NCBI GenBank assembly: GCA_944989445.1
Contig: CALYLW010000019.1
Span: forward strand, 2,226,648 to 2,290,647
Direction of reading: 5' to 3'
DNA: 64,000 bases
From: Ampullaceana balthica
Lineage: Eukaryota; Mollusca; Gastropoda; Lymnaeidae
Shown: positions 49,501-63,977 of the stretch, piece by piece
How positions within the stretch are numbered: position 1 is the first letter of the stretch
How the letters are laid out: every line of letters starts with the position of its first letter
Notes under the pieces: generated by a model
What the model was told of the DNA's origin: nothing
The model's database searches: none
The model's input: only the letters and a program-made list of their open reading frames with translations
Made by a program: the position numbers and the translations under genes

Positions 49501-49797
49501 TAATTTGTCAGTCCACACACGTCCGCCAAAGCGTTCTTGCCTTGCTTCATAAACTTGCACTGTGAAGTTTGACCTATCGGATGATATTCTTCTTGCTGCT
49601 GCAAGACCTGCCATTCCAGCCCCAATTATAAGAACTTCTTTTGGGAGACCAGGATAGTCTTTCCTGTCAATTTTCTTTGGGGCTTCATTTTTCTGCACAG
49701 GAACTTCTTTTTTCTTATTTTTTTCTTTTGCACCATTATTCAGGGTAACAGATATTGCTAACAGCAATAATACAATTAATGAAGAGATGAGGTGCAT
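40571..49797 (-). CDS. ER-retained FAD-dependent amine oxidase (586 aa, 8 exons)
   Basis: Exons, all in frame: 49797-49482, 48477-48293, 48020-47914, 47675-47541, 44500-44268, 42826-42602, 42209-42081, 41001-40571. A hydrophobic signal peptide (about 1-20) and a lysine-rich spacer precede the Rossmann motif GAGMAGLAAARR (59-70), the ribose-binding E84 and GGR (91-93). GDKIIIQFERPFW carries the lysine that in LSD1 and polyamine oxidases contacts the flavin. YFAGEHT and GTLHGAYNSGIRAG (about 474-487) form the C-terminal FAD-binding block. The protein would oxidise an amine or amino acid with O2 to an imine, releasing H2O2; the substrate is not readable. After the fold, an 88-residue tail of alternating Lys/Glu and Asp/Glu runs ends in NDEL, a KDEL-type signal, so it is probably resident in the ER lumen. 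N77-F-T is a glycosylation site. The orthologue was not identified; a polyamine-oxidase-like clade is most likely. Confidence 0.9.
41035..41760. repeat. 38-bp tandem repeat split by a Helitron
   Basis: Units of the type TATGATTAAGTTACAGCTAC and AGTATCATCATTTATAAA (period 38) occur at 41035-41095 and continue at 41607-41760. The interval between is a non-autonomous Helitron. Confidence 0.8.
41096..41606 (+). mobile_element. Non-autonomous Helitron (511 bp)
   Basis: It starts TCTCTATACATATAAGACG and ends with a GC-rich hairpin segment followed by CTAG (CCCGGGAAAAGCCAGGTACT then TGCCCCTAG). The insertion lies between A (41095) and T (41607), with no target duplication and no terminal inverted repeats, as expected for Helitrons. 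The interior carries GTCTGTCTGTCTG and a TTG-rich tract. It sits in intron 7 of the amine oxidase gene. Confidence 0.82.
42505..42585. mobile_element. 81-bp MITE with AGGTTGTTAA ends
   Basis: The inverted ends AGGTTGTTAA and TTAACAACCT are flanked by TA on both sides, as in the Tc1/mariner/pogo group. It lies in intron 6 only 16 bases past the exon 6 donor of the amine oxidase gene. A 1.6-kb relative is at 62340-63977. Related end fragments occur near 43560-43610 and 44040-44090. Confidence 0.75.
44590..46284. mobile_element. pogo-type element, 1.7 kb, with nested hAT MITE
   Basis: The ends CAGTCGAAACCGGTTAAGTC and the inverted ...GGTAAGTGGGTTCGACTG are flanked by TA (44588-44589 and 46285-46286). 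No intact transposase is visible. It contains a hAT MITE (44734-45143) and an approximately 135-bp triplication (about 45690-46010, core GGGCTGTGACGTCACCAGCA). It lies in intron 4 of the amine oxidase gene. Confidence 0.8.
44734..45143. mobile_element. hAT MITE with 8-bp target duplication
   Basis: This 410-bp element begins TAGTGATGGGACGAT and ends ATCGTCCCATCACTA. Perfect GCGTTAAT duplications lie at 44726-44733 and 45144-45151. It was inserted into the pogo-type element around it. Confidence 0.9.
46334..46802 (-). mobile_element. Solo LTR (469 bp)
   Basis: It starts TGTTACGG and ends CCGTGACA, flanked by GGAG on both sides (46330-46333 and 46803-46806). In minus orientation it has a TTAAAAGG promoter-like site and a later AATAAA, the usual order in an LTR. 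No internal retrotransposon sequence is attached, so it is a solo LTR. A Gypsy-type element is probable but unproven. Confidence 0.78.
47090..47262. mobile_element. 177-bp-class hAT MITE, copy 4
   Basis: It carries the family signature (CACTTTAAGCTG..., GATATCTGAC, AAATATTGCACAAAAAATGG, AACGAACCTTCGAGGGAA). The ends are diverged and no clean duplication is visible. Confidence 0.65.
48996..49450. repeat. 29-bp minisatellite in amine oxidase intron 1
   Basis: About 15 copies of TTAGCTGTTTAACTATGACA plus TAACTTTCC stand head to tail. The array ends about 30 bases from the exon 1 donor at 49481 (in transcript terms, just downstream of it). Confidence 0.93.
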
Positions 49798-50150
49798 TTT
49801 CTTACAGCAGCACTGGGGCTATTATCAATGCTATCTATCTATCTACAAAATAAAAGAAGGGTCAAAAGTAAACAGAAAGAAGAACTCATTTTTTTTCCTC
49901 CCCAAATAATTAATGTGATTGTATTACATTACATTCATTACATGTATTGTCAAATTATTTATATCAGAATCAATTTAAACATGAACCTATTGCAGCAGTA
50001 TCTCTTACAACTTAAAATTTAATCCACAAAAGCTAGGGACAGTGACATGTTGCAAACAAATGCTGCAACCAAGATTTAATATGTCATAATTATACTAAGT
50101 CTTATCTAATTAACTAAGTTGAACTCTGATAAAGCTTTCAAATTTAAATA

Positions 50151-52936
50151 CACTCGGACCTGGCTAAGTCGAACTCAAAGGGACGCCCAAAAAAATTTGA
50201 CTTATGGAGCTTTTGAGTTAAGGAAAATGGCGTAATAGGCACAGGTTAATCAAGGACCTTGTCACGGTCGGATACCGTGGATGTTTTGGCATGAGTGAGC
50301 AATCATCATCATCTGCAATCAAACCACCCTCACACTTTTAAACTTGTTCAAACTGTCATAAAACCAAGATTTTCAGATACTGAAAGCAACACTCTTTCAG
50401 AAAATGTATAGTTATATGTCATTTGTTTGAAAAATGTAATTTTGGTGAATTTGTTTTTCTTTCATAACCTTCAAATTTCAGTCACTCAAAAAAAAATGAA
50501 TAGGGAAATTATATTACATTTATCATTTAACCCACTTAAAAATTCCTTTTCTGAATTAATTAAATCAATGTTTTATTACAATAATACTTGTGAAAACAAA
50601 GACCACAAACATGAATGTCTTTGATTATTTTTCTTTTCTGACTAAGACCATGGTCGGTCTGATGAATGAGGTGAGGCTCGCAATGCTCGTGGCACCCAAC
50701 TTTGCAAGCAGGACACCAGTGTCATTTCTGTTTTCTGCCCTTTTAACTTTTTTTGTCTATGCTTCTACTTCTGTCACTGCAAACAAAGCAGTCCTTCTTG
50801 CCTTCCAATAACAACAGCTGATGCACAGAAGTATCTGTGTATAGCAAGACACATTGAATCCCAGGTGGTTGAACCTTTATGTCAGAATTTGCTTTCATCA
50901 ACATTCAACTTTGAAACTGTTAATAGTTCATCATCAGAAAAAAGAAAAAAAAATTAATAGGCTCTGAACACATTCCCAAATTGATATTCTGACAGCAAAC
51001 AGGATTTCTGACAACCTGGAACCCCCAGGGCAAGAGGAAAAGAGGTTGACCCAAAATGACCTGGAGAAGGGAACTGGAGGCAGACTCCAAAAAGAGTGGG
51101 CACAGCTGGGGACAGTTGGAGAGATTGGCACAGGACCGGGATGCCTGGAGAGCCTTTGTTCGTGACCTATGCCCCAGATGGGACGACAGGTGATGATGAT
51201 GGTTCTGAGTCTGTTCTGCTCTGTATCAATGCACTCCCAAAAAAATTTGTCAGTAAAATGTCATCACTATGACAGAGACGTGCAGTGCTAATTACGTTAT
51301 TATTTTACTCTATCTTGTCCTCACTGCTACTAGCACTATCATCACTTAGTTATGGAAAGTCCACGAAATTATTATTTTAATTGGTCTCCAATTGAAATAA
51401 ATCAAATAAAGATATTCGATGTTAATTTTCGATCCGGATGGACCCTCTCCAGCGCCATAAATTTTGGCAGTCAAAAAAATTCAGAAAATTTTCACTCTGC
51501 TTTATTTAACACTCGATAAGTACACGTTGTAAAAAAAAACATAAGGAAACAGGAAGTAAATTCATTTATTAACAGTGATATCCCCTTACTAAACGTAAAT
51601 AAAATAATTCGCATTTTTAAATCACTTATATTAACTTCACCACTGTCTCTTGTCTCTCTCTGTCTGTCTTGGGCGGGCGGAAAAACAAAAGTAAAAAATG
51701 ACTCACTTCCTGTGACGCAATCAAGCTGAAATTTGGCACACGGCCCGTGTCACCTAACAATGCATCGCATCAAAAATTCAAATCGATCGAACGTAGTTTT
51801 AAATTAATGCATTTTTATTTTATCTATATAAACTATATGTAGCGGTCGCTATAGTTTACATTTTACGGGTCACTTGACTTCACGCCAGCCACCGGTGAAC
51901 ACATCTCGTGTTTTTAACCAGGTGTACCGGCGTGCTTTTGTTTTCATTTTACGTGTCACGCTGAGCTCGGTCCAGCGATCGGTGACCAGACCTTTCCCCT
52001 CTCCCAACCCCCTCCCCGATTATACAGCAGATTCAGTCTGTAAAAATTACATTTAATGTTTGTCACGTTTGTATAATCAATACTTTAAGTTCTGTCTCAT
52101 ATATAAGGGATTTATTTATAGTCAAAAACTTTGTTTTTACAGGGTTGTTTTTTTTTATTAATGACGATTTTACTAACGGCTGTTTATATCGGCAGGGACA
52201 CTACAGAACGGGGGTTAACGACCAACCATCGGCCGTTAGGACAGTTCTAGGTTTAATACATACAAAGTCCAATTTGTACTGTGTGTTAACCAGCCGAGAC
52301 TCTGTCGGAGTTGGCGACGCTGGTTGATATCTGTGGCAAAGGGAGGACCTAGATCCCCCTAGACAACGGATCTGCCACAGACATTATGTTTTTCCGGCTT
52401 AATTACTGTATTATAACTGGAGGGAATAGCCATGCTGGCGAGAAGGCTTGACAGGAAAGAAAGGCGGTGTCTGATGTTTCATAAGAAAGGAAGCCCCCAT
52501 ACTTTACTCCCTCCACTGTGGGATGGGGGAGTAAAATGTTTCTTTTTAAAAAGAATCACAGCATGGAGCAAAGGGACGCGGATTAGTTACCCTTCTACCA
52601 GCAACTTTTTCTTGTCTTGGTCATTTTTGGTCTTAAAATAGACGTCCTACTTGCAAGAGTCGCTTAATGCCTTGTGGAATGCATTAAGATAAGAATTTGC
52701 GTCCCTTTATGTGGCTCTACGGAACATGAGTTCTGAAATGTTCCCCAGAATAATAACCCAAATGCCTTGGAAAATTCGACTAACGGAGGTTTGAAGCCAA
52801 AAAATCTTTGAGTTAATAAGGAGATCTAAAATACATTAAGGATCTTAAGGAATTTGTGGCCGGGAACTAACTATTAATTAGATATAGGGAGGTTTTTTTA
52901 CTTTAGGGAAGGTCGACTTAGCGAGGTCCGACTCTG
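50151..52936. mobile_element. Large pogo-type element or composite, 2.8 kb
   Basis: The ends CACTCGGACCTGGCTAAGTC and the inverted ...GACTTAGCGAGGTCCGACTCTG are flanked by TA (50149-50150 and 52937-52938). No intact transposase was found. The interior includes a LINE 3' fragment (50988-51193) and other unassigned repeat material. It lies immediately 5' of the amine oxidase gene. Confidence 0.65.
50988..51193 (+). mobile_element. LINE ORF2 3' end fragment
   Basis: A + strand frame reads MTWRRELEADSKKSGHSW and LAQDRDAWRAFVRDLCPRWD, then a stop at 51191. This is the C-terminal tail typical of non-LTR retrotransposon ORF2. An upstream stop shows decay. Confidence 0.75.
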
Positions 52937-53095
52937 TAAATACACTGGGAAAAAATTTGTGTGAATACATGTTTAGACATATTATACTATAAGTATAAGT
53001 GGAGATGTATCAAAAGCTTAGACTTTGATCTGTACACTAAAAATAAATAAACAAAAGTGTTTAGTTTAGTCTTTAACTTTAGTGACTTTAGTTTC

Positions 53096-53588
53096 GGTAA
53101 TCCCTTATTTCAGAGCATTTTAAATTTTTAGATTTAGAACAAAATAAATAAAATAACTTACTTTTACTAATTTAAACACTTAAATCAGAAATTAAAAATG
53201 TATTTAATTTTAATGCTTTACAATTATTATTAGTTTTTTCGTGTGTTTTGTTGAGCATAAAGGGGGTTTTAATTTTTAACTTAGAAAAAGGTTTTTAAAA
53301 GCACTTAGACTTAGTCATAGTCATAGTATAGTCACTTAGTCTTAGACTTAGCAGACTTCCAACAACAACAATGGCACCATTAGTCACAGAAGATAGTGAA
53401 ATATACACATTTTTATTTTGTACAAATCGTAAAATAGTAATTTTATTTCAACAAAAAAATGTTTTAATTTTAAAATAGATTTCATTATAATGAATTATAA
53501 TCATTATAATTAATGAAGTAAGTTTGAAAAAATGTTTTTTTGATGACTTGAAATTGAAATATAAAATGCGCTGAAATAAGGGATTACC
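53096..53588. mobile_element. MITE with GGTAATCCCTTATTTCAG ends
   Basis: The left end GGTAATCCCTTATTTCAG and right end CTGAAATAAGGGATTACC are perfect inverted repeats. TTTAGTTTC occurs on both sides, displaced by two bases at the right. The first 8 bases are shared with the palindromic element at 36070-36756. Confidence 0.7.
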
Positions 53589-54169
53589 TCTTTAGTTTCA
53601 ATAAAAGACTTGTACTTGTAGTATTAGGCAATCAGTATCAATCAGATATTTAAAATTAAATTATAAATTAGTTTTCTACTTTAGACTTAATTTTAATTAT
53701 AATTTAAATTTGAGAACGTATATTTTAATATTTACGGCAATTACGGTGTGCCGCAGCCAGCACTATTAATAATGACTTACCAATTAATACATTTAAATAC
53801 CATTTACAACCTTGAATAACCTGTAATAATATTCGTAAACATAGCTCTAGTAAACTAAACATGCATGGAAATATTAAGCTGGAAGTGGAACTCACAGTAT
53901 TTTTAACGGGGCTTTACTTTCTTTTTGGAGTTTCCGCGTTAGATGATATTCTGTATTTATTAAATGTTGAGGGAGCCTGGCTTTTAATTATTTACGTGAC
54001 AAAGAAATTGCACATTGAAATTGTCGGAAAGATTGTAGATCTCTTATTATTAGGCATACAAAGATAAATTACTAGAAAAATCACCCTTACATTTTAAAAA
54101 TAATCATAAAATTAGGCTTCTTTGCAGGACTATTGCCTCCAACGCTCATTCAAATGGTACAGGATATGT

Positions 54170-54350
54170 CTAGTCTTGCATTTTTATTAGAGAAGAATGA
54201 TTTGATAGTGTTGGTTTTCCGTTCTTTTGAGAAAATCCATTCCATGACTGAATTTAAAAGGACTAGACATAAACCATGAATAAGTGTAGGACGCAATAAT
54301 AAACTTCTGTATAGAAGGAGTGTCTGTAACAGATAAGATAAGATTTCAGA
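54170..54350. mobile_element. Rearranged LINE tail
   Basis: One part (about 54170-54245) resembles the LINE at 54935-55005 in the same orientation. The next part (about 54265-54350) is the same 3' tail in the opposite orientation, ending GATAAGATAAGATTT. The two halves form an inverted pair. Confidence 0.5.
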
Positions 54351-54378
54351 TGAGAAAGAGGATTTGTTATTTATTATT

Positions 54379-54672
54379 ATCTTATCTTATCAATACAGAC
54401 GCTCCTTCTATGGCAGTCTATGCAGAAGATAGTTGCGTCCACAGACCATGACAGATGATCTGTTGTCAAGTGATGCAGCGTTCACAGGCCACGGCTTTGT
54501 GGGTTCCACGCATTACCCAGCCGCCTAACTACATGTAGTGTTAGGTACCCATTCGGAGCGGGGTGACTCAGGGACGCCCTGGGCCCCGGGAACCCCTTGC
54601 CTTCACACGGATTCGATCCCGTGACCATCTGTACGACAGTCCAGTGCGCTGCTACTCGACCACCGCGTCCCT
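54379..54672 (-). mobile_element. tRNA-derived SINE, copy 2
   Basis: It is the reverse-complement of the SINE at 13691-13950. It has a tRNA-like head with B box GGATCGAATCC (54620-54609 region), a shared body, and a tail ending GAAGGAGCGTCTGTATTGAT plus AAGATAAGATAA. Confidence 0.85.
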
Positions 54673-54851
54673 GTTATTGTTCTTGCATTTGGATAAAACA
54701 TTTCTATATTTTTAGCTTAATGACTTAATGAATCGTTTTTACATTTTTAAAATACACATGTAATAATTCTTAGATTTTGAAGGCCTTAAGAGTTTGCAGT
54801 TAAGGATAAGTATATTTTTTCTAGTTTTTAAAATAATTTAAGTTTTAACAA

Positions 54852-55206
54852 ATATCTTATCTTATCTGTTTACAGACGCTCCTTCTATACAGAAGATTAT
54901 TGCGTCCTACGCTTATCTATGGTTTGTGTTTAGTCCTGCATTTTTATTAGAGATTTAAATGTTGATAAAGTGTTGGTTTTCCTGGATTCTTCAGGCAACC
55001 CATTCCACGCCCGAATTCCGGACGGGAAGAAGGAAAACTTGTATGTGTTTGTTCTTGCATACGGAATAAGAAAGGTGTTTTTATCCTTATGTCTATATAA
55101 TTCACATGCCATTCTTACTTTATTTCTTCTCAATAATGTAAAAGTGCAGTTGGCATCAGTTGGCTACAAAAGCAAACAACTATTAACTTCGAATTTATTC
55201 CCATGA
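54852..55206 (-). mobile_element. LINE 3' end (CR1/Jockey-like RT tail)
   Basis: The minus-strand frame 55133-54930 reads KVRMACELYRHKDKN and SFFPSGIRAWNGLPEESRK, followed by TFKSLI. This is the C-terminal block common to CR1- and Jockey-type LINEs. A 3' UTR follows, ending TCTTCTGTATAGAAGGAGCG then CTGTAAACAGATAAGATAAG. The same tail ends the SINE copies. Confidence 0.8.
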
Positions 55207-58078
55207 TATTTTTTCCATTAATATCAATATTTAATGTTTTAAAATCGCTTTGATCCATAACTGTATTTTGTGTCAATGATAGGGGTTAGATTCTGCAAGA
55301 TGGCAGAATATATACTTTCCTGCAAAGATACTTGAAATACAGAATGCACATTTTACAATGCTCAATATTGGCAATTTAGTCCAACTCAAAAGTCTGTAAA
55401 TTGTAGCTTAATATTTTTTTTAAACCATCCATAAAAATTTAATAATAATTATACTTGTAATAAATTTGAAACATTTGATCACTTAGGGGCTATGTATGTA
55501 TATTCTGAAAAGTCGTTCAATACATTTACATGTTCAAATACAAGAAACATGTACAAAAGAAAAGAACATTTTTTTGTGTGATGAATTAATTTGTTTAATT
55601 TACATGACTGTACACATAATTTACAAATCTATTCATCTTTTTAAAAAATAGGCCATGACACACAAAAAACCAAAACCCTTGACGAAAAAGCACAAAACAA
55701 GTGAATGAAAGTGATAATTGTATGCCTTTATGTATCATAAAATAACTTCAAAAACTACATTATTGTTTTTGTTTAGGTTCACAATGAGCAAGCATTGAAA
55801 TTAAGGTTTAGAATTTAGATTTTTAAAAACAAAGTTCATTTACACTATATATAGAGAGAAGTCATTTATTAAATCCTTTGGTCCGTAGAGCCGTAGTAAA
55901 ATAAATTGTGTTAAGAAATTGATATTAAGGATTTTTTTAATTGCGCAGTAAAATAAAAGGTTACAATAAATTGTTTTCTATGATCTATCCCCCCCCCCAA
56001 AAAAAAATAAAATAAATTAAATTATTAATCAATTTAAAAGTTCCTCACTACCATTGTTCCCTCTAAGGTTAGTTGGTCTCTGTGCAATGTGAAAAAACTC
56101 GTGTGCAAAGTTGCGCAGCATTCATATTTTTTTTTAATGTTTTACAAAATTTCCTGCGCTGTAATTCTAAACTACTGCACAGTGTCATTCAGATATCTGC
56201 GCGGCCGCGCAGCTTAAAAGGAACATTGCTCACTACAATGTATTAATGAATTATGATATAACTATAAAACAAAAAATCCTGTGAAAATGTATGAGCCTGA
56301 GAAAAAAATAAAGGAAAAATAACTGACATACCAAATTAAAACTTAAATTGAAAAATTGTTAAGAAAAAACTTTTGCGCATAATGTAAACTACTGAGACTG
56401 ATATAATTGGAAACATACCCACCACTTTTAAAAAAGTAAATGGAAGCTTCTATCTCATTTAATTAAGTGATAAGCCATATTTTTAAAAAATTAAAAACTG
56501 TTCTGTGGTTTACTTTTATACTTGTTCAATTTTTTCTGTCAACAAGGAGAAACATTTTTTCATAATTAACAGACGTATATTTAAAATCATTTTCAGAATA
56601 TTTTTTGGCAGGCAATTAACTGTTTAATAGTGTCCTTTCTAACTGAGCACTATTATTACTGTTTAATATCTTACAGTATATATACACACACACTCACATA
56701 TCTGCACACATGTATGACATTTAGCACTCATTTAGATTTATCAAGTAACCAACAATATTTATGACATTAAAAAACCAATTTGAAGTAAGTCAAAATAATT
56801 ATATCTTTGAAATATTGCTTTAATAAGTTTTCTTGATTTTACTATTTAAAACAAAACGGTTTACAAAAATGTTATCTATTTAACTTTATCCTGAATTATC
56901 AGTGCAGTTAATCTTTTTTTGGTCTTCAGTATGGTAAGTTATTTTGGAACTATCAGTTTGTTTGAAAAGATATCACATTAAACCTATTTAATTTGAGGCA
57001 GGAAGATAGAATAGTATCAGCTACATCCAGGGTTTAAGACCATTAGTTTCATAGTTTTGCAGATAGAAATAATTCTTTACTAATTAAAATGTTTTCTCAT
57101 AACAATTAGTGTTAAGAGAAATTTAAATGTAGATAAGGATTTCCAATGTATGTGATTTAAGAAACATATAAGATCCCTTTTCTTAATGTTTATGAATAAT
57201 TGTGTTAGAATGGGTTTATATTGAAAAGTAAAATATAAATGCTAATGTAAATCAAGTTATATTAAATAATTTTGATTCAAGTACCTACATATTTCTTTTA
57301 ATAACAGATCTTCGGTAATGCAAATTTCATAAGTTTCTGAGTTAATATTTAACAAGTTAAATTTATAATCAGTGACTTTCAACTGGTTATTTGTACCACA
57401 AATCATAGGCCAGGTTTATCTCAAAATGTTCAAATAAAAATAGTCTTAGAACTTAGCAGTTGTACTGTAATATGATTGGCAAATTTTAAATATGTTCAAA
57501 AATTGTCTTTCTAATTGAAACAGCAAACATTTATTTACAATTTTAATTGGTACATGTTAACACTGTGAGAATATCAGTAAGATGGAAGCCAAAATTAAAA
57601 ATATTGAAATCTGCTGTCCTAGATTAGTAAAAAAAAATTAAATGAGCTCTGAGAAACTTAAACAAGCAGATAGATATTAAAACACATTTAATTGTATTGC
57701 AAATGTATAATAAAAAGTAAAATGAAATATTTCTGTTCAGATCAAAATTTATTAATATGCTGTTTATTTCTTGTTTCACAAAGCAAAGTATGAATTACTG
57801 CAACAACAAATTAAGAAGAATAAATGGGTCATTCATTTATAACAATTTCTGAGATTTATATAATTGTGTATTTTTTCTAGACATTTCATTTCATATTGTT
57901 TCATTTTCTATTGTATGAGAAAATATATTCAACTCTAAGTAAATTTTAAGAAAAAAGTATATTAATTTCAATTTACTATAAGATACCCTTAAGAAACACT
58001 ATAAAAATAACATTTAATAACTGACAAGCTTCTTACTGGGGACTATAAACAAATTCAAGTTGATGTTACTTCATTTTT
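55207..58078. other. Gene-free AT-rich stretch with one MITE
   Basis: No gene is supported. The only clear element is the hAT MITE at 56052-56228. The remainder is AT-rich single-copy-looking sequence beyond the METAP2 3' end. Confidence 0.4.
56052..56228. mobile_element. 177-bp hAT MITE, copy 5, intact
   Basis: It begins CATTGTTCCCTCTAAGG and ends AAAAGGAACATTG. Perfect CTCACTAC duplications lie at 56044-56051 and 56229-56236. The length is 177 bp with no reading frame. Confidence 0.92.
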
Positions 58079-58084
58079 TTTATT
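58079..58084 (-). promoter_or_regulatory. Candidate polyadenylation signal of METAP2
   Basis: AATAAA on the minus strand lies 54 bases past the METAP2 stop codon. Confidence 0.5.
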
Positions 58085-58137
58085 GGAAACAAAACAAATA
58101 TCAATCCATCTTATCCTCAGGCAATATCATTACAGGT

Positions 58138-61959
<3,822 letters not shown>

Positions 61960-62339
61960 TATTCTCCTTCCTTTTTAAAATTTTTAACTGAAGTTAATGC
62001 TTCATAAACCACTTTTTGTGAAAAATAATTTTAACACTACATTTTGAATTATCAAACAAAATGTCTAAAGCAGTTTAATAATGGAGAATCGTGGTTTTAA
62101 TTGCTATTTAAAGAAGCTCCTTGTATTTTCCACAAATATCTGCTATTTGCACTAAGAGAAATCAGAGATTTATGTCTTTTTTATGTAACTTTAATTACCA
62201 TAGAACAATAATCATATACCAAATGAATGCTCTCATGTATTTAAAGTCTGGAGGTGACTTTTCACTGGTAATGAATAAAGCTCTTTACTTTAAGTAGGCT
62301 TTGAGTGTACATCTGGGCAATCTAGTACATTTTCAAATA
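61960..62339. other. 5' flank of METAP2
   Basis: AT-rich sequence that should hold the METAP2 promoter and 5' UTR. No TATA box or strong core motif was convincingly placed, and no other gene is visible. Confidence 0.35.
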
Positions 62340-63977
62340 AGGTTGTTAATGGTTAAAAGGTCCTTGGATCAGGACCAATGTTCCCTTCAAGCTGCGCGGT
62401 TGCTCAGACATTTTACAGACACCGCGCAGCAGTTTAGAATGACAGCGCAGCAAATTTGGTAAAATATTGCATAAAAAATTTATGCTGTGCAACTTTGCAC
62501 ACGAGTTTTTTCACTTTGCACAAGGACCAACGAACCTTAGAGGGAACATTCATCAGGACCTGTCCTGTTCAATCAGGACCAGTTAACGGTAACTTCAATT
62601 AGTCCGTATTAGCTTATTACCCGGAGTTATTTTTTTGTTGTGTTGTGGCAGAATACGAGAGCCAATATGCAACGACAGTGACATCAAACCCTTTTCTTAA
62701 TATTCCGGTATATAAATAATATAAATCTTTTCACAATTTATTTTTAAAATTGATGAAACAACATTTCTTGTAAATGATTAACGTAGCTTATGTATAATGT
62801 ATTGTAATTTTTTGTGTTTGTTGTGATATGAAAGTTAATTTAATACTTATAAGTATGTTATTTCTTTCATGTAAAGCGCTGTGAGCCCAGTTCCTTACTG
62901 GGATACAGCGCTATATAAATAATCAATTTATTATTATTATTATTAAATGTCAACACTGTTAGTCGAGTTCGGCGAGTAAACAATTAAAAAAAAATTTTTT
63001 TTTAATTCGCTTGGTTGCCGAAGCATAGTACGAGAACTAATGCACAGCGCTGCAGTGATGTCAAAATGTGAATAATGTTCAAGTGTTACTATTTAAATTA
63101 CAAGAGGAAAAATAGGCCTACCAGGCGGTTTACCAGTCCTCAAATTCAATTTCGGTCTTATATCGACAGTTTTCCTGCTAAGTACATGCACATGAAAAGC
63201 ATTTGACTTAAAATTACCACATTGATATGAAATTTGATGTTTTCTGAAAATTTATTCCGCATGCTTTGGAAAAGGAGCACAGTGCATGAGAGCTGAACAT
63301 AAGCGGTGGTGACATCACATGTGCTTTGATGTCACCATCAGATGGCTGAGGCGAAAATTTGATACATTCTTTTGTTTGTTATAAAAAAATTAAGGAAAAA
63401 TACGGACGAGACAGTAAACCAGACATTTTTTAACGGTTATCCTGTCTTCAAAAACGAACTTTACACCCTTTTGATAATATGCTGTTTTAATACTTTTAAT
63501 ACTTGGGAGGACGATATCAAAGGGAGGACGATATCAAAGAGTGGACCGGCCTGTCATTCAGCGACTCTCAAAGGGCAGCACAGGACCGGGACAAATGGCA
63601 TGTGTTAGTGAGCAGTTCACGATGGTGCCCCAACGACCCAACAACGGGTTAAGGGATAGTTCAAGTTCAAATACTTTAAAATTTTAATTAAATATTAATC
63701 ATTAAGTATTAAGGTTTACTTCTTTGTTTGGACTAATTTTTAAAAAAAAATATTTTTTTTTAAATATAATTTTCAAAACATTCGCTGTGTTGGCTGCATC
63801 ACGGCAGAGAGCTGAACACTAGTGTCGTTGACTTCACACGCGCTTTAATATCACATCAGACGATGTGAGGCATTCACTTGTTAGTTCTCAAAACAGAGTA
63901 AAAATACGGAACGACGGTTAACCGGCCTTTTTTTGAACGGTTAACCGGTCCTCAAAAACTAGCAGTCTTAACAACCT
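62340..63977. mobile_element. 1.6-kb element with AGGTTGTTAA ends
   Basis: The ends AGGTTGTTAATGGTTAA and ...TCTTAACAACCT are flanked by TA (62338-62339 and 63978-63979), the same end type as the 81-bp MITE at 42505-42585. The interior contains a repeated block (about 63285-63430 and 63800-63960) and a nested hAT MITE at 62376-62551. No transposase frame was recognised. Confidence 0.7.
62376..62551. mobile_element. 177-bp-class hAT MITE, copy 6, nested
   Basis: It begins CAATGTTCCCTTCAAGC and ends AGAGGGAACATTC. Perfect ATCAGGAC duplications lie at 62368-62375 and 62552-62559. It is inserted into the 62340-63977 element. Confidence 0.9.

Noticed and set aside
53861..54067. 68-codon + strand open frame with a hydrophobic stretch
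   Set aside because: No family resemblance and surrounded by transposon debris; coding status cannot be supported.
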